A stretch of DNA of 64,000 nucleotides from Prevotella sp. tf2-5 (GCF_900115435.1 NZ_FOWK01000011.1:95611-159610), one strand, 5' to 3'; positions 40,202 through 51,402 are shown, numbered from the stretch's first letter. Notes: generated by a model from the letters alone, not told the origin. Numbers and translations are program-made.

Positions 40202-41182
40202 ATGGAATTTACAGCCCAACAAATAGCCGACTTTATCGGTGGTCGTGTGGAAGGTGATGCACAAGCAAAAGTACACACTTTCTCAAAAATAGAAGAAGGA
40301 AAAGAAGGAGCAATCACATTCCTGTCGAACCCCAAATACACTCATTATATTTATGACACAAAGGCTTCTATTGTCCTCATCAATGAAGATGTAGAACTGG
40401 AGGGTCCTGTTAGTACGACACTCATTCGAGTCGCTAATGCCTATGAGTGTGTTGCGAAGTTGATGCAGATGTATGCTGCCTCACTCCCCAAGAAAACGGG
40501 TATTGACTCACTTGCCTTTATCTCAAAATCCGCAGAGATTGGCAAAGACGTGTATATCGGACCTTTCTGCTATGTTGGTGACGGTGTGAAAATCGGCGAT
40601 GGTTCCATGATTTACCCTCACGTGACCATTTACGACGGATGTAAGATCGGCAAAAACGTAACCATCCATGCTGGTGCGGTTATTGGAGCTGACGGTTTTG
40701 GATTTGCTCCCAACCAAGAAGGCTATGACAAAATACCACAAATGGGTATCGTAGTCATTGAGGACAATGTGGAGATTGGCGCAAACACCTGTGTCGACCG
40801 CTCTACAATGGGACAAACCATAATTCATCAAGGTGTAAAACTTGACAACCTCATTCAAGTGGCTCACAATTGTGAGATTGGTGAGAACACTGTAATGTCA
40901 GCACAAGTAGGAATGGCTGGCTCTACCAAGATTGGTGCATGGTGTATGGTCGGTGGTCAAGCAGGCTTTGCGGGACATATACAGGTTGCAGACAAAACTA
41001 TGGTGGGTGCCCAATGTGGTGTGATTAGCAACACGAAAGGCAATGGTGAGAACTTAATCGGTTCTCCTGCCATGGATCCAAAGGATTTCTTTAAGGCAAA
41101 AGCACTTTATCGTCGTTTGCCTGATATGTACAAGGAAATCAGTGCCCTTCGTAAGGAAATAGAAGAACTCAAGAAAAAATAA
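40202..41182 (+). CDS. lpxD: UDP-3-O-acylglucosamine N-acyltransferase LpxD
   Basis: 326 residues. Third step of lipid A synthesis. The N-terminal uridine-binding domain ([20 protein letters not shown]) is followed by left-handed beta-helix hexapeptides ([20 protein letters not shown]) with the catalytic [15 protein letters not shown] and [20 protein letters not shown], and a C-terminal helix ([16 protein letters not shown]). First gene of the run lpxD, lpxC-fabZ, lpxA, miaA, PBP1A. Confidence 0.96.
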   Translation: MEFTAQQIADFIGGRVEGDAQAKVHTFSKIEEGKEGAITFLSNPKYTHYIYDTKASIVLINEDVELEGPVSTTLIRVANAYECVAKLMQMYAASLPKKTGIDSLAFISKSAEIGKDVYIGPFCYVGDGVKIGDGSMIYPHVTIYDGCKIGKNVTIHAGAVIGADGFGFAPNQEGYDKIPQMGIVVIEDNVEIGANTCVDRSTMGQTIIHQGVKLDNLIQVAHNCEIGENTVMSAQVGMAGSTKIGAWCMVGGQAGFAGHIQVADKTMVGAQCGVISNTKGNGENLIGSPAMDPKDFFKAKALYRRLPDMYKEISALRKEIEELKKK

Positions 41183-41185
41183 TAT

Positions 41186-42568
41186 ATGAAACAAAAAACA
41201 CTCAAAGGCAGTTTCTCCTTGTTTGGAAAAGGACTGCATACGGGATTGAACCTCACAGTAACCTTTAACCCAGCACCCGAGAATACTGGCTATAAAATCA
41301 AACGTATTGATTTAGAAGGTGAGCCCGTGATTGACGCAATTGCCGAGAATGTGATAGACACCCAGCGTGGTACCGTATTAGGCAAGGGTGAAGCCCGTGT
41401 CAGCACCGTTGAACACGGTCTTGCAGCCCTTTATGCGATGGGGATCGATAACTGTATGATTCAAGTCAATGGTCCAGAGTTTCCTATTCTCGACGGCTCT
41501 GCCATCCAATATGTGGATAAAATTAAAGAGGTAGGGATTGAAGAACAAAATGCTCCCAAAGACTGGTATGTGATTCGCAAGAAAATCGAGGTAAAAGATG
41601 AGGAGACAGGGTCATGCATCACCATTCTTCCTGATGAAGATTTCTCTCTGACAGCTATGTGTTCTTTTGAGTCAAAATTCATCAACAGCCAATTTGCTTC
41701 ACTCGACAAGATTGATGACTTTGTCAGTGAGATAGCCGCCGCCAGAACCTTTGTATTTGTCCGTGATATAGAACCATTATTACAGGCGAACCTCATCAAA
41801 GGCGGTGACATGGATAATGCTATCGTCATTTATGAGAGAAAAACTACTCAGGAGCGTTTGGACATGTTGGCTGACATGTTACATGTTGAACATCGTGATG
41901 CCAATGAGCTAGGATATATTCAGCATAAGCCATTGGTATGGGAAAATGAGTGTACACGTCATAAGTTATTAGATGTAATCGGTGACATGGCACTTATTGG
42001 GAAACCCATTAAAGGTCGTATCATTGCCACCCGTCCAGGACATACTATCAACAACAAGTTTGCTCGTCTGATGCGTAAAGAGATTCGCAAGCATGAGATA
42101 CAAGCTCCTATCTATGATCCTAATGAGGAACCCATCATGGACATAAACAAAATCCGGGAGCTCCTTCCACACCGTTATCCCATGCAGTTGGTCGACAAAG
42201 TAATTTCCCTTGGTGCCACAAGTATTGTCGGTATCAAAAACGTGACAAGCAACGAGCCGTTTTTCCAAGGACATTTCCCTGAGGAGCCTGTAATGCCAGG
42301 AGTCTTACAGATTGAGGCAATGGCACAATGCGGCGGATTACTTGTACTGAACACATTAGAAGAGCCTGAACGCTGGTCAACCTATTTCATGAAGATTGAC
42401 GACGTGAAATTCCGCCAGAAAGTTGTTCCTGGTGACACCTTGTTGTTTAAAGTTGATCTCCTCGCTCCTGTTCGTCATGGAATATCCTCCATGAAGGGAT
42501 ACATCTTTGTGGGCGACCATGTTGTCGCTGAAGCGACTTTTACTGCACAAATTGTAAAGAACAAATAA
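41186..42568 (+). CDS. lpxC-fabZ: Bifunctional LpxC deacetylase / FabZ dehydratase
   Basis: 460 residues. The first 305 or so are LpxC, the zinc deacetylase that commits UDP-acyl-GlcNAc to lipid A (RVSTVEHGLAALYAMGIDNC and NECTRHKLLDVIGDMALIG hold the metal His and Asp residues). Residues about 315-460 are FabZ, the hydroxyacyl-ACP dehydratase (LLPHRYPMQLVDKVI, FFQGHFPEEPVMPGVLQIEA with His and Glu). The fusion is a known feature of Bacteroidota. It begins 3 bp after lpxD. Confidence 0.96.
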   Translation: MKQKTLKGSFSLFGKGLHTGLNLTVTFNPAPENTGYKIKRIDLEGEPVIDAIAENVIDTQRGTVLGKGEARVSTVEHGLAALYAMGIDNCMIQVNGPEFPILDGSAIQYVDKIKEVGIEEQNAPKDWYVIRKKIEVKDEETGSCITILPDEDFSLTAMCSFESKFINSQFASLDKIDDFVSEIAAARTFVFVRDIEPLLQANLIKGGDMDNAIVIYERKTTQERLDMLADMLHVEHRDANELGYIQHKPLVWENECTRHKLLDVIGDMALIGKPIKGRIIATRPGHTINNKFARLMRKEIRKHEIQAPIYDPNEEPIMDINKIRELLPHRYPMQLVDKVISLGATSIVGIKNVTSNEPFFQGHFPEEPVMPGVLQIEAMAQCGGLLVLNTLEEPERWSTYFMKIDDVKFRQKVVPGDTLLFKVDLLAPVRHGISSMKGYIFVGDHVVAEATFTAQIVKNK

Positions 42569-42573
42569 GATAT

Positions 42574-43347
42574 ATGGCAAATCAGATTCACCCTATGGCT
42601 GTTGTCGATCCTGAAGCTAAATTAGGAGACAATAATATAATCGGTCCATTCTGTGTGATAGACAAGAATGTAATAATAGGCAATAACAATAAGTTTCTGA
42701 ATAATGTGACAGTGCATTTCGGTGCCCGTATTGGTAATGGTAATGAGTTCTTCCCTGGATCAAGTATTTCTACCAAACCTCAGGATCTGAAGTTTCAAGG
42801 TGAGGAGACTACTTGTGAGATTGGCGATAACAACTCTATCCGCGAAAATGTCACCATTAGTCGAGGTACTGCCTCTAAAGGGAAAACCGTTGTAGGTAAT
42901 GGCAACCTGTTGATGGAGAACATGCATGTGGCCCACGATTGTGTGATTGGCAATGGCTGTATCATTGGGAACTCCACAAAATTTGCCGGAGAGGTTGAGG
43001 TCGATGACTTTGCTATCATTTCCGCTACTTGCCTTTTCCATCAGTTCATTCGTGTGGGCAGCTACGTTATGTTCCAAGGTGGATCACGTACCTCACAGGA
43101 TATTCCACCTTATGTTATTGCTGGCAAGGAACCAATCCGCTATGCAGGTGTTAACCTCATCGGACTGCGTCGTCGCGGATTCCCTAATGAGACTATTGAG
43201 GCAATTCATGACGCCTACCGTCTTATCTATGCAAAAGGTGTACTGAAAGATGGTATTGTGGAAGCTCGTGCTAAATACCCTGACTCGAAAGAGGTGGAGT
43301 ATATCTGCTCGTTTATTGAAAACTCCAAGCGCGGAGTTATCAGGTAG
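42574..43347 (+). CDS. lpxA: UDP-N-acetylglucosamine acyltransferase LpxA
   Basis: 257 residues. First step of lipid A synthesis. Hexapeptide repeats of the left-handed beta-helix (DNNIIGPFCVIDKNVIIGNN), the catalytic NLLMENMHVAHDCVIGNGCI, NSTKFAGEVEVDDFAIIS, and the C-terminal helices with NLIGLRRRGFPNETIEAIHD. It begins 5 bp after lpxC-fabZ. Confidence 0.97.
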   Translation: MANQIHPMAVVDPEAKLGDNNIIGPFCVIDKNVIIGNNNKFLNNVTVHFGARIGNGNEFFPGSSISTKPQDLKFQGEETTCEIGDNNSIRENVTISRGTASKGKTVVGNGNLLMENMHVAHDCVIGNGCIIGNSTKFAGEVEVDDFAIISATCLFHQFIRVGSYVMFQGGSRTSQDIPPYVIAGKEPIRYAGVNLIGLRRRGFPNETIEAIHDAYRLIYAKGVLKDGIVEARAKYPDSKEVEYICSFIENSKRGVIR

Positions 43348-43374
43348 TTAATTGTTGATATTAAGAATTGACAG

Positions 43375-44271
43375 TTGGCATCACTCATTGTAATCACAGG
43401 TCCGACAGCTGTTGGAAAATCAGAACTTTGTATTGATATCGCCAAATACTACGGTATTCCTATTATCAATGCAGATTCTCGACAGATTTATCGGGAGTTG
43501 AAGATTGGAACAGCGACACCAACGGAGGAGCAGCTCAAAAGCGTCAAGCACTATTTCGTAGGAAGTATCAGTATTGATAATTATTTCAATGCGTCGATGT
43601 ACGAACAGGATGTACTGACATTACTGGACAAACAATTCAAGCACTCCCCCATCCAACTTCTGACAGGAGGTAGTATGATGTATATTGACGCTGTCTGTAA
43701 CGGTATTGACGACATCCCCACTATTCGAGAAGACATTCGTGAGGAGATGAAAAAACGCTATGCCAATGAAGGACTAGAGGCTCTCTGTGAGGATTTAAGG
43801 AGATTAGATCCTGAGCATTATGAAATCGTAGACAAGAAAAACTACCGTCGTGTGATTCATGCCCTTGAAATCTGCTACCAAACAGGAAGGACCTATACGT
43901 CTTTCCGCAGACAAGAGAAGAAACAACGTCCTTTCAAAATTATCAAAATCGGACTGAATAGGGAACGAGAGGAGCTCTATCACCGTATTAACCTGCGTGT
44001 TGACCAGATGATGACGGATGGACTGCTTGACGAGGTCCAATCACTCCAAAGCAAACGTACCAATAACGCATTGAATACAGTAGGCTATAAAGAAATGTTC
44101 ACATATCTTGACGGTACCTGGTCACTGGAAGAGGCTGTTGAGCGTATAAAAGGAGACACCCGTCGCTATGCCCGTAAACAACTCACATGGTTTAAACGTG
44201 ACGAAGAGATGCGGTGGTTTCATCCACAACAAAAAGAGGATATTTTGAAGTATATATCGCAATATGAATAA
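43375..44271 (+). CDS. miaA: tRNA dimethylallyltransferase MiaA
   Basis: 298 residues from a TTG codon, [20 protein letters not shown]; no in-frame ATG is available near the P-loop, so TTG is the likely start. It adds dimethylallyl to A37 of UNN-decoding tRNAs. Motifs: [78 protein letters not shown] and [20 protein letters not shown]. It overlaps the PBP gene by 8 bp. It is unrelated in function to the lpx genes but co-directional. Confidence 0.95.
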   Translation: MASLIVITGPTAVGKSELCIDIAKYYGIPIINADSRQIYRELKIGTATPTEEQLKSVKHYFVGSISIDNYFNASMYEQDVLTLLDKQFKHSPIQLLTGGSMMYIDAVCNGIDDIPTIREDIREEMKKRYANEGLEALCEDLRRLDPEHYEIVDKKNYRRVIHALEICYQTGRTYTSFRRQEKKQRPFKIIKIGLNREREELYHRINLRVDQMMTDGLLDEVQSLQSKRTNNALNTVGYKEMFTYLDGTWSLEEAVERIKGDTRRYARKQLTWFKRDEEMRWFHPQQKEDILKYISQYE

Positions 44272-46717
44272 ATACGTTGAAAAATGCTGGCAGGCATGTA
44301 AGAATGTCTGGCAATGGTATAAAGGGTTGTATCGAGGACGCAAATGGTATACGAAGACTTTGGTAGGTTTTACCTCTTTTATCGTTGCCTTCATCCTCTA
44401 TCTCTTTATGGTGGATATCAATTTCCTGTGGCTCTTCGGTAAGTCGCCAGGTATGAATGCCATCATGCATCCCAAGACAACACAGGCATCAGAGCTCTAT
44501 AGCGCTGATGGAATATTGATTGGTAAATACTTCAGTGAAAACCGCACCCCTGTGGAGTATGAGGATGTCAACCCTGTCTTCTGGCGTGCTTTGATTGACA
44601 CGGAAGATGAGCGGTACTATCAGCATTTCGGTATTGACTTCCAAGGAGTATTTGCTGCCTTCAAGGATTATGTTGTTCATCACGATGCACGTGGTGCCTC
44701 TACCATCACCCAGCAGTTGGTCAAGAACATGTTCCGTGTCCGTACTGAATATTCTACAGGACTCCTCGGTTCTATACCTGGTGTGAAGATGCTCATCATG
44801 AAGAGCAAGGAATGGATTACCGCAGTGAAACTGGAGATGTTCTTCGACAAAAAAGAAATTCTAACAATGTATGCTAATACGGTAGACTTCGGCTCCAATG
44901 CATTCGGCATCAAGACTGCGGCAAAGACATATTTCGGAACGACACCGAAGGACCTTACTCCCGACCAGTGCGCCATCCTCGTGGGACTGCTCAAGGCTAC
45001 CACTTATTATAACCCACGTATCAATCCAGAGAATTCTTTCAACAGAAGGAATGTTGTATTGAACAACATGCTCAAGCACAAGGATATCACCAAGGTGGCT
45101 TATGACACATTGACAAAGAAACCAATCGACTTGAACTATAGCGTTGAGAACAACTATGACGGAAAGGCTCTTTACTACCGTGACGCTGTCGCAAGTTATC
45201 TCAGAGAATGGTGTAATGAGAATGACATCGACCTCTACAGAGACGGATTGAAAATTTATGCGACCATCGATACCCGTATGCAGAAATATGCGGAGGAAGC
45301 GGTCATCAAGCAGATGAAGATTATTCAAAAGAGTTTTGATAATCATTGGCTAGGTATGAACCCATGGCGTGACGAACGCGGGCAGGAAATTCCAAATTTC
45401 ATCGAGAATCTAGCTAAAAAATTACCTTATTATAAATACCTGAACCAAAAATATAATGGTAACCAAGACTCTATCAATTACCATCTGAATACCCCTCATA
45501 CCGTTAAACTCTTTGACTATGAGCAGGGATTCATCGAAAAAGAGATGTCTACCATGGACTCTATCCGTTATATGGAGCATTTCATGCATTGTGGCTTCGT
45601 TGCTATGGAGCCACAGACAGGTCATGTGAAGGCATGGGTGGGTGATCTTGATTTCAAGACTTGGAAATACGACAAGGTGACGGCAATGCGACAACCCGGC
45701 TCTACTTTTAAGCTCTTCGTCTACACCGAAGCAATGAACCAAGGCATCACGCCTTGTGACACTCGTCAAGACTCCTATTTCTCCATGAAGGTTTATGATT
45801 CTAAACAGAAAAAGGAGGTATTATGGGCTCCCACTAATGCTGATGGACGATTCTCGAATGCCAATATCACGCTGAAGCAGGCTTTTGCGATGAGTATCAA
45901 TTCCGTTGCTGTCAAACTAGGACAGGAAGTTGGCATCCCTCAAATCGTCAAGACCGCTCATGAGATGGGTATCAAGAGTAAACTCGACCCTACTCCCGCA
46001 CTTGCCTTAGGTTCCAGTGATGTCACATTACTTGAACTAGTGAATGCCTATTGTACACCTGTCAACGGAGGTATGGCTCATGAACCTGTATTGGTGTCCC
46101 GAATTCTCGACAGTGATGGCAAAGAAATTTATAATGCCAAGACGGAAGACAAACAGAGCATTCCACAGAAGAGCGCTTTCTTTGTTCAACAACTACTACA
46201 GGGCGGTATGCACGGTACCAGTAGTGCTCTCTACCGTTTCATCAGTAAATACCTTAATGACACGGACTTCGGTGGTAAGACAGGAACAAGCAACAACCAT
46301 TCTGATGCCTGGTTTATTGGGACGACTCCTAAACTAGTTGTCGGTGCATGGGTAGGTGGAGAATACCGCTGTATACACTTCCGTACAGGACAACTAGGAC
46401 AAGGCAACCGCACGGCATTACCTGTCTGTGGTAACTTTCTCGAACTTGTATTAGGTGATCCAGCCTTCAAACAGTACCGTACAAAATTCACTCTTCCAAA
46501 GGGACTTGATGCCAGTGCTGTAGCATACAACTGCGGAGGTTATTTCAAGATTCCATCAGACTCTGACTCTTTGTCTACGGATAGCATACGTCATACTGAC
46601 ATCCCTGCTGCGGAAGGATCTGTGGAAAATGCCGATAAACCGTCATCTACAGAGTCTCATGCCAGTCAGACTCCCCTCCCCTCACAGCCACATGCTGCTG
46701 AAGAACCCAAAGAATAA
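44264..46717 (+). CDS. Penicillin-binding protein 1A (glycosyltransferase/transpeptidase)
   Basis: 817 residues. A short cytoplasmic segment and one membrane helix (about 34-50), then a GT51 glycosyltransferase ([20 protein letters not shown] with catalytic Glu114, [35 protein letters not shown]) and a transpeptidase with all three active-site motifs: [15 protein letters not shown] (SxxK), [11 protein letters not shown] (SxN) and [18 protein letters not shown] (KTG). The last 50 residues are a Ser/Thr/Pro-rich tail ([16 protein letters not shown]). It builds and cross-links peptidoglycan at the inner membrane. The start overlaps the miaA stop (ATGAATAA). Confidence 0.95.
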   Translation: MNKYVEKCWQACKNVWQWYKGLYRGRKWYTKTLVGFTSFIVAFILYLFMVDINFLWLFGKSPGMNAIMHPKTTQASELYSADGILIGKYFSENRTPVEYEDVNPVFWRALIDTEDERYYQHFGIDFQGVFAAFKDYVVHHDARGASTITQQLVKNMFRVRTEYSTGLLGSIPGVKMLIMKSKEWITAVKLEMFFDKKEILTMYANTVDFGSNAFGIKTAAKTYFGTTPKDLTPDQCAILVGLLKATTYYNPRINPENSFNRRNVVLNNMLKHKDITKVAYDTLTKKPIDLNYSVENNYDGKALYYRDAVASYLREWCNENDIDLYRDGLKIYATIDTRMQKYAEEAVIKQMKIIQKSFDNHWLGMNPWRDERGQEIPNFIENLAKKLPYYKYLNQKYNGNQDSINYHLNTPHTVKLFDYEQGFIEKEMSTMDSIRYMEHFMHCGFVAMEPQTGHVKAWVGDLDFKTWKYDKVTAMRQPGSTFKLFVYTEAMNQGITPCDTRQDSYFSMKVYDSKQKKEVLWAPTNADGRFSNANITLKQAFAMSINSVAVKLGQEVGIPQIVKTAHEMGIKSKLDPTPALALGSSDVTLLELVNAYCTPVNGGMAHEPVLVSRILDSDGKEIYNAKTEDKQSIPQKSAFFVQQLLQGGMHGTSSALYRFISKYLNDTDFGGKTGTSNNHSDAWFIGTTPKLVVGAWVGGEYRCIHFRTGQLGQGNRTALPVCGNFLELVLGDPAFKQYRTKFTLPKGLDASAVAYNCGGYFKIPSDSDSLSTDSIRHTDIPAAEGSVENADKPSSTESHASQTPLPSQPHAAEEPKE

Positions 46718-46728
46718 TTTAGTTTATC

Positions 46729-47664
46729 TTAAACATCCCACTCGTAAGTGTCATAACAGACGGCACGGGCTCCAAAGCCTTCCTTTTGATATATTAAGTT
46801 CTCGTTAAGGATATCGCTATGTGTTTCCGTTGATTTCCCGAAATCTAGATACATGTATTCTGGATAAGCAACAATAATCTCTTTGATGATGGCATTGACG
46901 ACACCCAATCGTTTCCCCTCTGCCGTGGATGAGATATATTGTGTATGAACAACCTGTGAAGTAATATAAACCACACATCCCCCTAACATCTGCTGTTCCC
47001 TGTAAGCCGCATATAGGACAATAGAGGAAGGGAAGCGCTGATGCAGTAAGAGTATCTCATCCAAAGTATGCACAGGAGAGACCCCATGACATTTTTGAAG
47101 ATTCTCTTTCAATATCTGCCAGAATTCGGCATAGTTATCACTCTTTTCCACCCGTATTCCGTTATTTGATGCCACATGGAGTCCGTGTCGACGATCTTTC
47201 TTCCATTTCAAAGGCTTAGCCAACACAATGGTGGAAGACACATCACGCTCCATCAGACGGTAATCGAAGACCCGATACATGGCATAGAGAGGTTCTTCTG
47301 CTGGTATTTGATGATATATCCAAGGAATAGACTTATAAATGACCCGATGGAAATCATGGTCCTGAAGGTACTGTCTCAATAACTGGAAACACTCCATTAC
47401 ATGTACGGTTGTCGCCTCTGTACCCATAACAAGCCCCCCATAAGTCAGTCCTTGATGTGAATACAAAATTTTGCCGTTCTCATTAGCGGGGAAAAGGGCA
47501 TATAGATTCTCGTCCCTATAGAAAAGCAGGGAGTGGTCGTGAAAGCGGTCTGCATGATAGTCCATATAATGTCGGTCGAAGAGAAACGTACCGTTCTTCG
47601 ACTGAGCGACGAATTGATTCCATTCGTCTGCCTGCCCAGCATTATATCTAACTATCTTGAACAT
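46729..47664 (-). CDS. GNAT/FemAB-like acyltransferase, probably glycan-related
   Basis: 311 residues. The chain has two half-domains of the GNAT/FemAB kind: ALFPANENGKILYSHQGLTY with GGLVMGTEATTVHVM, and in the C-terminal half VLYAAYREQQMLGGCVVYIT, VVHTQYISSTAEGKRLGVVN and YMYLDFGKSTETHSDILNEN. Such proteins sit in surface polysaccharide loci and transfer acyl or aminoacyl groups. Its start overlaps the FdtA-type gene by 13 bp, so both probably act on the same nucleotide sugar. It is convergent with PBP1A, with an 11-bp gap. Confidence 0.78.
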   Translation of the reverse strand: MFKIVRYNAGQADEWNQFVAQSKNGTFLFDRHYMDYHADRFHDHSLLFYRDENLYALFPANENGKILYSHQGLTYGGLVMGTEATTVHVMECFQLLRQYLQDHDFHRVIYKSIPWIYHQIPAEEPLYAMYRVFDYRLMERDVSSTIVLAKPLKWKKDRRHGLHVASNNGIRVEKSDNYAEFWQILKENLQKCHGVSPVHTLDEILLLHQRFPSSIVLYAAYREQQMLGGCVVYITSQVVHTQYISSTAEGKRLGVVNAIIKEIIVAYPEYMYLDFGKSTETHSDILNENLIYQKEGFGARAVCYDTYEWDV

Positions 47665-48056
47665 CCTACATATTTCAGGAAATCTTCATAATCATATATA
47701 TAATCATCCTCTTCGTAGAGTTCTGAGGCAAGTACTAAACATACGGCACCACTGGAGAAATCATCCAATGTACGCCATGTGTTGGTTTCAATAAGCAAAC
47801 CCTGATACGGATGATTCAGCAAGACAGTCTCCCGTTCATAACCATTATCAAGTGTCACATGAAACGAACCACTAAGTGCTACCACAAATTGTTTCAACCG
47901 TTTATGTGCATGCCCTCCACGACTCTCTCCTGCCGGAACATCATACACCCAATAAGCACGTTTTATCTCAAAAGGAACATTCTCCATCTGCTCCGCCACT
48001 GTCAGATTACCTCGTGGGTCGGTAATCTTCGGAAGGTTAATGATTTCTATTTTCAT
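47652..48056 (-). CDS. FdtA/QdtA-type dTDP-sugar 3,4-ketoisomerase (cupin)
   Basis: 134 residues from MKIEIINLPKITDPRGNLTV. A small RmlC-like cupin: VPFEIKRAYWVYDVPAGESR, GGHAHKRLKQFVVALSGSFH and LLIETNTWRTLDDFSSGAVC, with ELYEEDDYIYDYEDFLKYVG at the end. FdtA and QdtA isomerise dTDP-4-keto-6-deoxyglucose to the 3-keto form on the way to dTDP-3-amino sugars; rfbB at 49758-50894 supplies the substrate. The specific isomer cannot be told from sequence. A longer start of 8 residues is less likely. Confidence 0.85.
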   Translation of the reverse strand: MKIEIINLPKITDPRGNLTVAEQMENVPFEIKRAYWVYDVPAGESRGGHAHKRLKQFVVALSGSFHVTLDNGYERETVLLNHPYQGLLIETNTWRTLDDFSSGAVCLVLASELYEEDDYIYDYEDFLKYVGCSR

Positions 48057-48136
48057 ATAATATATAACGACATAAAACATATAATATTATATAGGTTTAA
48101 ACGATATTCATAGGATGAAAGATCACACATCGTTTC

Positions 48137-48508
48137 ATGCATCGTGATGCCATCGTCATCTATATGCCAGATCATGGTGAGATGTGTTTTGACGGAAGTA
48201 AGACATTTGGAAGAACCCTTGAAGTTAACACACCGAATGAGGTCTATCAGCAGTTTGAGATTCCTTTCTGGATTTGGACATCACCTATCTTACGGAAGAA
48301 CCATCCAGACATCGTCCAACAGATTATCAAGGCAAAAGACCGCCCATTCATGACAGACAATATCAGCCAACTACTATTATATCTTGCAGACATCTCCACT
48401 CCTTATTATCGGGAAGAGGACAATCTGATCAGTCCATGTTACAATATTGGACGCAAACGAATGCTGATGGGTACTATTCCATACGATGAATACCTCCATA
48501 AAAAATAG
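48137..48508 (+). pseudogene. C-terminal remnant of a sulfatase-fold phosphoethanolamine transferase
   Basis: 123 residues are readable, beginning MHRDAIVIYMPDHGEMCFDG. The DHGE motif is the metal-binding segment of the alkaline-phosphatase/sulfatase fold as in EptA/CptA lipid A phosphoethanolamine transferases, and ISQLLLYLADISTPYYREED fits the C-terminal end. The N-terminal membrane domain and the catalytic Thr part, some 400 residues, are absent: upstream lies directly the divergent FdtA-type gene. No promoter is seen. The remnant shows that a lipid A or glycan modification gene was lost here. Confidence 0.8.
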
Positions 48509-48535
48509 GTGCTACAACCCATAGATTGCAGCACC
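48508..48535. terminator. Terminator-like hairpin between the remnant and purT
   Basis: GGTGCT (48508-48513) pairs with AGCACC (48530-48535) and, after one mismatch, CAA with TTG. TTTCTATTTCTT follows on the plus strand. It may serve both converging units. Confidence 0.6.
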
Positions 48536-48555
48536 AGTTTCTATTTCTTGAACCA

Positions 48556-49737
48556 CTATTTCTTCATATAAGGATCCGTCCCTAATACGGTCTTGGCAAG
48601 ACGCTTTGCCTTGTCACGCAAAGCATTGACATCGTCGTCTAACTCACCATAGCAGAGGACTACACCCATGCGGCGACCCTTATGAGCCTCGGGCTTACCG
48701 AAGATACGGATACGGGTACGGTCTTCTTTCAGAGCCTCTACGAAATTGTAGTCCAGTGGTCCATGTTTCTCCTCTGGTGAGAGGATGACAGCACTGGCTC
48801 CTGCATGCTCCAAATGTATACCAGCAATAGGCAATCCCATCACAGCACGGAAATGAAGTTCAAACTCAGAAAGGTTAGTGGTATGACCTAAGGTCACCAT
48901 GCCAGTATCGTGTGGACGAGGACTCAACTCAGAGAAGATGACTTCACCCTGACGTGTCAGGAAGAATTCTACGCCCCAGATACCATAGCCAGTGAGTGCC
49001 TTCGTCACCTGATCCGCCATGTTCTGTGCATGTTTGAGAGCCTCATCACTAATCTTATAAGGTTGCCATGACTCACGATAGTCACCACCCTTCTGCACAT
49101 GTCCGATAGGAGGACAGAAGATTGTGGGTGCATTCTTCTGTGTCACTGTCAGCAAGGTAAACTCCGACTCGAAGTCAATGAATTCCTCAATAATGACTTC
49201 CTTCACATCACCGCGACTGCCTTCCATAGCTTCCTTGAAAGCCTGTTCCAACTCATCGTCGTTATGCACATAGCTCTGTCCGTGACCTGATGATGACATC
49301 AGAGGCTTTACCACACAGGGGAAACCTATCTCGTCGGCAGCCTTCTTGAATTCGTTGAAGGTCTTGGCATAGAAATATTTTGCCGTACGAAGACCTAAGT
49401 CGCGAGAGGCAAGGTCACGGATGGCACGACGATTCATTGTGAAGTTGACGGCACGGGCAGAAGGAACAACCTGTATACCCTCTTTCTCGAAATCAAAAAG
49501 ACGCTCTGTGCGGATGGCTTCAATCTCAGGAACGATGATATCAGGCTGATGTTTCCTGACAGCGGCAGCAAGGGCATCACCATCAAGCATTGAGAATACC
49601 TCACGCTCGTCAGCTACCTGCATAGCAGGTGCATCATTATAACGGTCGCAAGCCACTACATAAGCACCAGCCCGCTTGGCGGCAATCACGAACTCCTTAC
49701 CTAACTCACCACTTCCAAGTAATAGAATCTTCTTCAT
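48556..49737 (-). CDS. purT: Formate-dependent phosphoribosylglycinamide formyltransferase
   Basis: 393 residues, usual length. An ATP-grasp enzyme that makes formyl-GAR from formate in purine synthesis, suited to anaerobes. Motifs: [80 protein letters not shown] and [20 protein letters not shown]. It is 20 bp downstream of rfbB, last of the MATE operon string. Confidence 0.96.
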   Translation of the reverse strand: MKKILLLGSGELGKEFVIAAKRAGAYVVACDRYNDAPAMQVADEREVFSMLDGDALAAAVRKHQPDIIVPEIEAIRTERLFDFEKEGIQVVPSARAVNFTMNRRAIRDLASRDLGLRTAKYFYAKTFNEFKKAADEIGFPCVVKPLMSSSGHGQSYVHNDDELEQAFKEAMEGSRGDVKEVIIEEFIDFESEFTLLTVTQKNAPTIFCPPIGHVQKGGDYRESWQPYKISDEALKHAQNMADQVTKALTGYGIWGVEFFLTRQGEVIFSELSPRPHDTGMVTLGHTTNLSEFELHFRAVMGLPIAGIHLEHAGASAVILSPEEKHGPLDYNFVEALKEDRTRIRIFGKPEAHKGRRMGVVLCYGELDDDVNALRDKAKRLAKTVLGTDPYMKK

Positions 49738-49757
49738 AATCAGTATTTGTTTTGTTA

Positions 49758-50894
49758 TTATCTGTTAGCATACATATTATCATAGTATTTCTGATAATCG
49801 CCAGAGGTTACATTATCCAGCCACTCCTGATTGTCGAGATACCAGCGAACGGTTTTCTCGATACCCTCCTCAAATTGCAACGAAGGTTCCCATCCGAGTT
49901 CCTTTTGTAACTTGGTACTATCGATGGCATAACGCAGATCATGTCCAGCACGGTCGGTCACGAAAGTGATAAGGTCCATATCTGCACCTTCCGGACGTCC
50001 TAACAGTCTGTCAACAGTATTGATAACCACCTTGATGATATCGATATTCTTCCATTCATTGAAGCCACCGATATTATAAGTCTCTGCAATCATTCCTTGA
50101 TGGAAGATCAGGTCGATGGCACGGGCATGGTCCTCCACAAACAACCAGTCACGCACGTTCTCACCCTTGCCATAGACAGGTAACGGTTTACGGTGACGGA
50201 TATTGTTGATGAACAAAGGAATCAGTTTCTCAGGGAACTGATAAGGTCCGTAGTTGTTTGAACAGTTCGTTACGATGACAGGCATACCGTAAGTATCATG
50301 ATAGGCACGTACGAAATGATCACTGGAAGCTTTGGCTGCGCTATAGGGAGAATGTGGATTATACTTCGTGGTCTCCAAGAAGAACTTGTCACCGTATGCC
50401 AAGTGATGCTCTGACGAGGAAGCCGTTGTAGTGAAAGGCGGATCGATTCCCTCTGGATGTGTCAACTCCAAGGCACCATACACCTCATCGGTAGAGATAT
50501 GATAGAAGCGTTTGCCTTCATAACGATCAGGCAGAGACTCCCAATAAAGTTTTGCTGCCTGCAGGAGTGACAGTGTTCCCATCACATTGGTCTTAGCGAA
50601 AGTGAAGGGGTCTTTGATACTTCTGTCCACATGACTCTCAGCTGCCAGGTGGATGATACCGTCAACCTTCTTTTCCTGCATCAGTTTATAGAAGGCATCA
50701 AAGTCACAGATATCCATCTTCACAAACTCATAGTTGGGTTTGTTCTCGATATCCTTGAGGTTAGCGAGATTACCTGCATACGTCAACTTGTCGAGGTTGA
50801 TGATGTGGTAATCTGGATACTTATTCACAAAAAGGCGTACCACATGGCTTCCGATAAAGCCTGCGCCACCAGTAATTACAATTGTTCGTTTCAT
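49758..50894 (-). CDS. rfbB: dTDP-glucose 4,6-dehydratase
   Basis: 378 residues. An NAD-dependent SDR enzyme giving dTDP-4-keto-6-deoxyglucose. Motifs: [72 protein letters not shown] (catalytic Tyr and Lys), [20 protein letters not shown] and [17 protein letters not shown]. It provides the substrate of the FdtA-type protein 2 kb away. A segment [20 protein letters not shown] is an insert typical of Bacteroidota RfbB. Confidence 0.96.
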   Translation of the reverse strand: MKRTIVITGGAGFIGSHVVRLFVNKYPDYHIINLDKLTYAGNLANLKDIENKPNYEFVKMDICDFDAFYKLMQEKKVDGIIHLAAESHVDRSIKDPFTFAKTNVMGTLSLLQAAKLYWESLPDRYEGKRFYHISTDEVYGALELTHPEGIDPPFTTTASSSEHHLAYGDKFFLETTKYNPHSPYSAAKASSDHFVRAYHDTYGMPVIVTNCSNNYGPYQFPEKLIPLFINNIRHRKPLPVYGKGENVRDWLFVEDHARAIDLIFHQGMIAETYNIGGFNEWKNIDIIKVVINTVDRLLGRPEGADMDLITFVTDRAGHDLRYAIDSTKLQKELGWEPSLQFEEGIEKTVRWYLDNQEWLDNVTSGDYQKYYDNMYANR

Positions 50895-50907
50895 ATCTAT
50901 TTGTTTT

Positions 50908-51402
50908 TTAATGTTTTCCTAATGTAATAACTTCACAGTCACTGAATTTATTGCCCTCGATAGTCAGTCGGACAAGCGTCCTTTCCTTATGCCAGCCCTG
51001 TAGTCCTGCGGCACCAGGATTGATATGCAACAGGTTCAGCGTCTTGTCATACTTCACTTTCAGGATATGCGAGTGTCCCGCGATGAAGAGCTGAGGGGGT
51101 GAGGCATATATCTGTGAACGGATACTATAGTCATAATTGCCAGGATAGCCTCCGATATGTTTCATCAGCACCTCCACATTCTCGCATTTCCAGCGCAGTA
51201 CCTCCGGATACATCAGTCGCAAGTCACCACCGTCACAGTTGCCGCAGACAGCACGGAGAGGACGAAAAGCCGCCAACCGTTCAGCTACTTCCGTAGAACC
51301 GATGTCGCCGGCATGCCATATCTCGTCACAGGGTTCAAAATAATGCAGGTATTTCTCATCCCAGTAACTATGCGTATCGCTGATGATTCCAATTTTCTTC
51401 AT
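50908..51402 (-). CDS. YfcE/MJ0936-type metallophosphodiesterase
   Basis: 164 residues. Calcineurin-like fold with all metal motifs: GIISDTHSYWDEKYL (DxH), IWHAGDIGS (GD), VCGNCDGG (GNCD), MKHIGGYPG (H) and LFIAGHSHILKVKYD (GHSH). It should hydrolyse phosphodiesters; the natural substrate is unknown. The start overlaps the cytidylate-kinase-like gene by 4 bp (ATGA), and rfbB follows after 13 bp. Confidence 0.92.
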   Translation of the reverse strand: MKKIGIISDTHSYWDEKYLHYFEPCDEIWHAGDIGSTEVAERLAAFRPLRAVCGNCDGGDLRLMYPEVLRWKCENVEVLMKHIGGYPGNYDYSIRSQIYASPPQLFIAGHSHILKVKYDKTLNLLHINPGAAGLQGWHKERTLVRLTIEGNKFSDCEVITLGKH

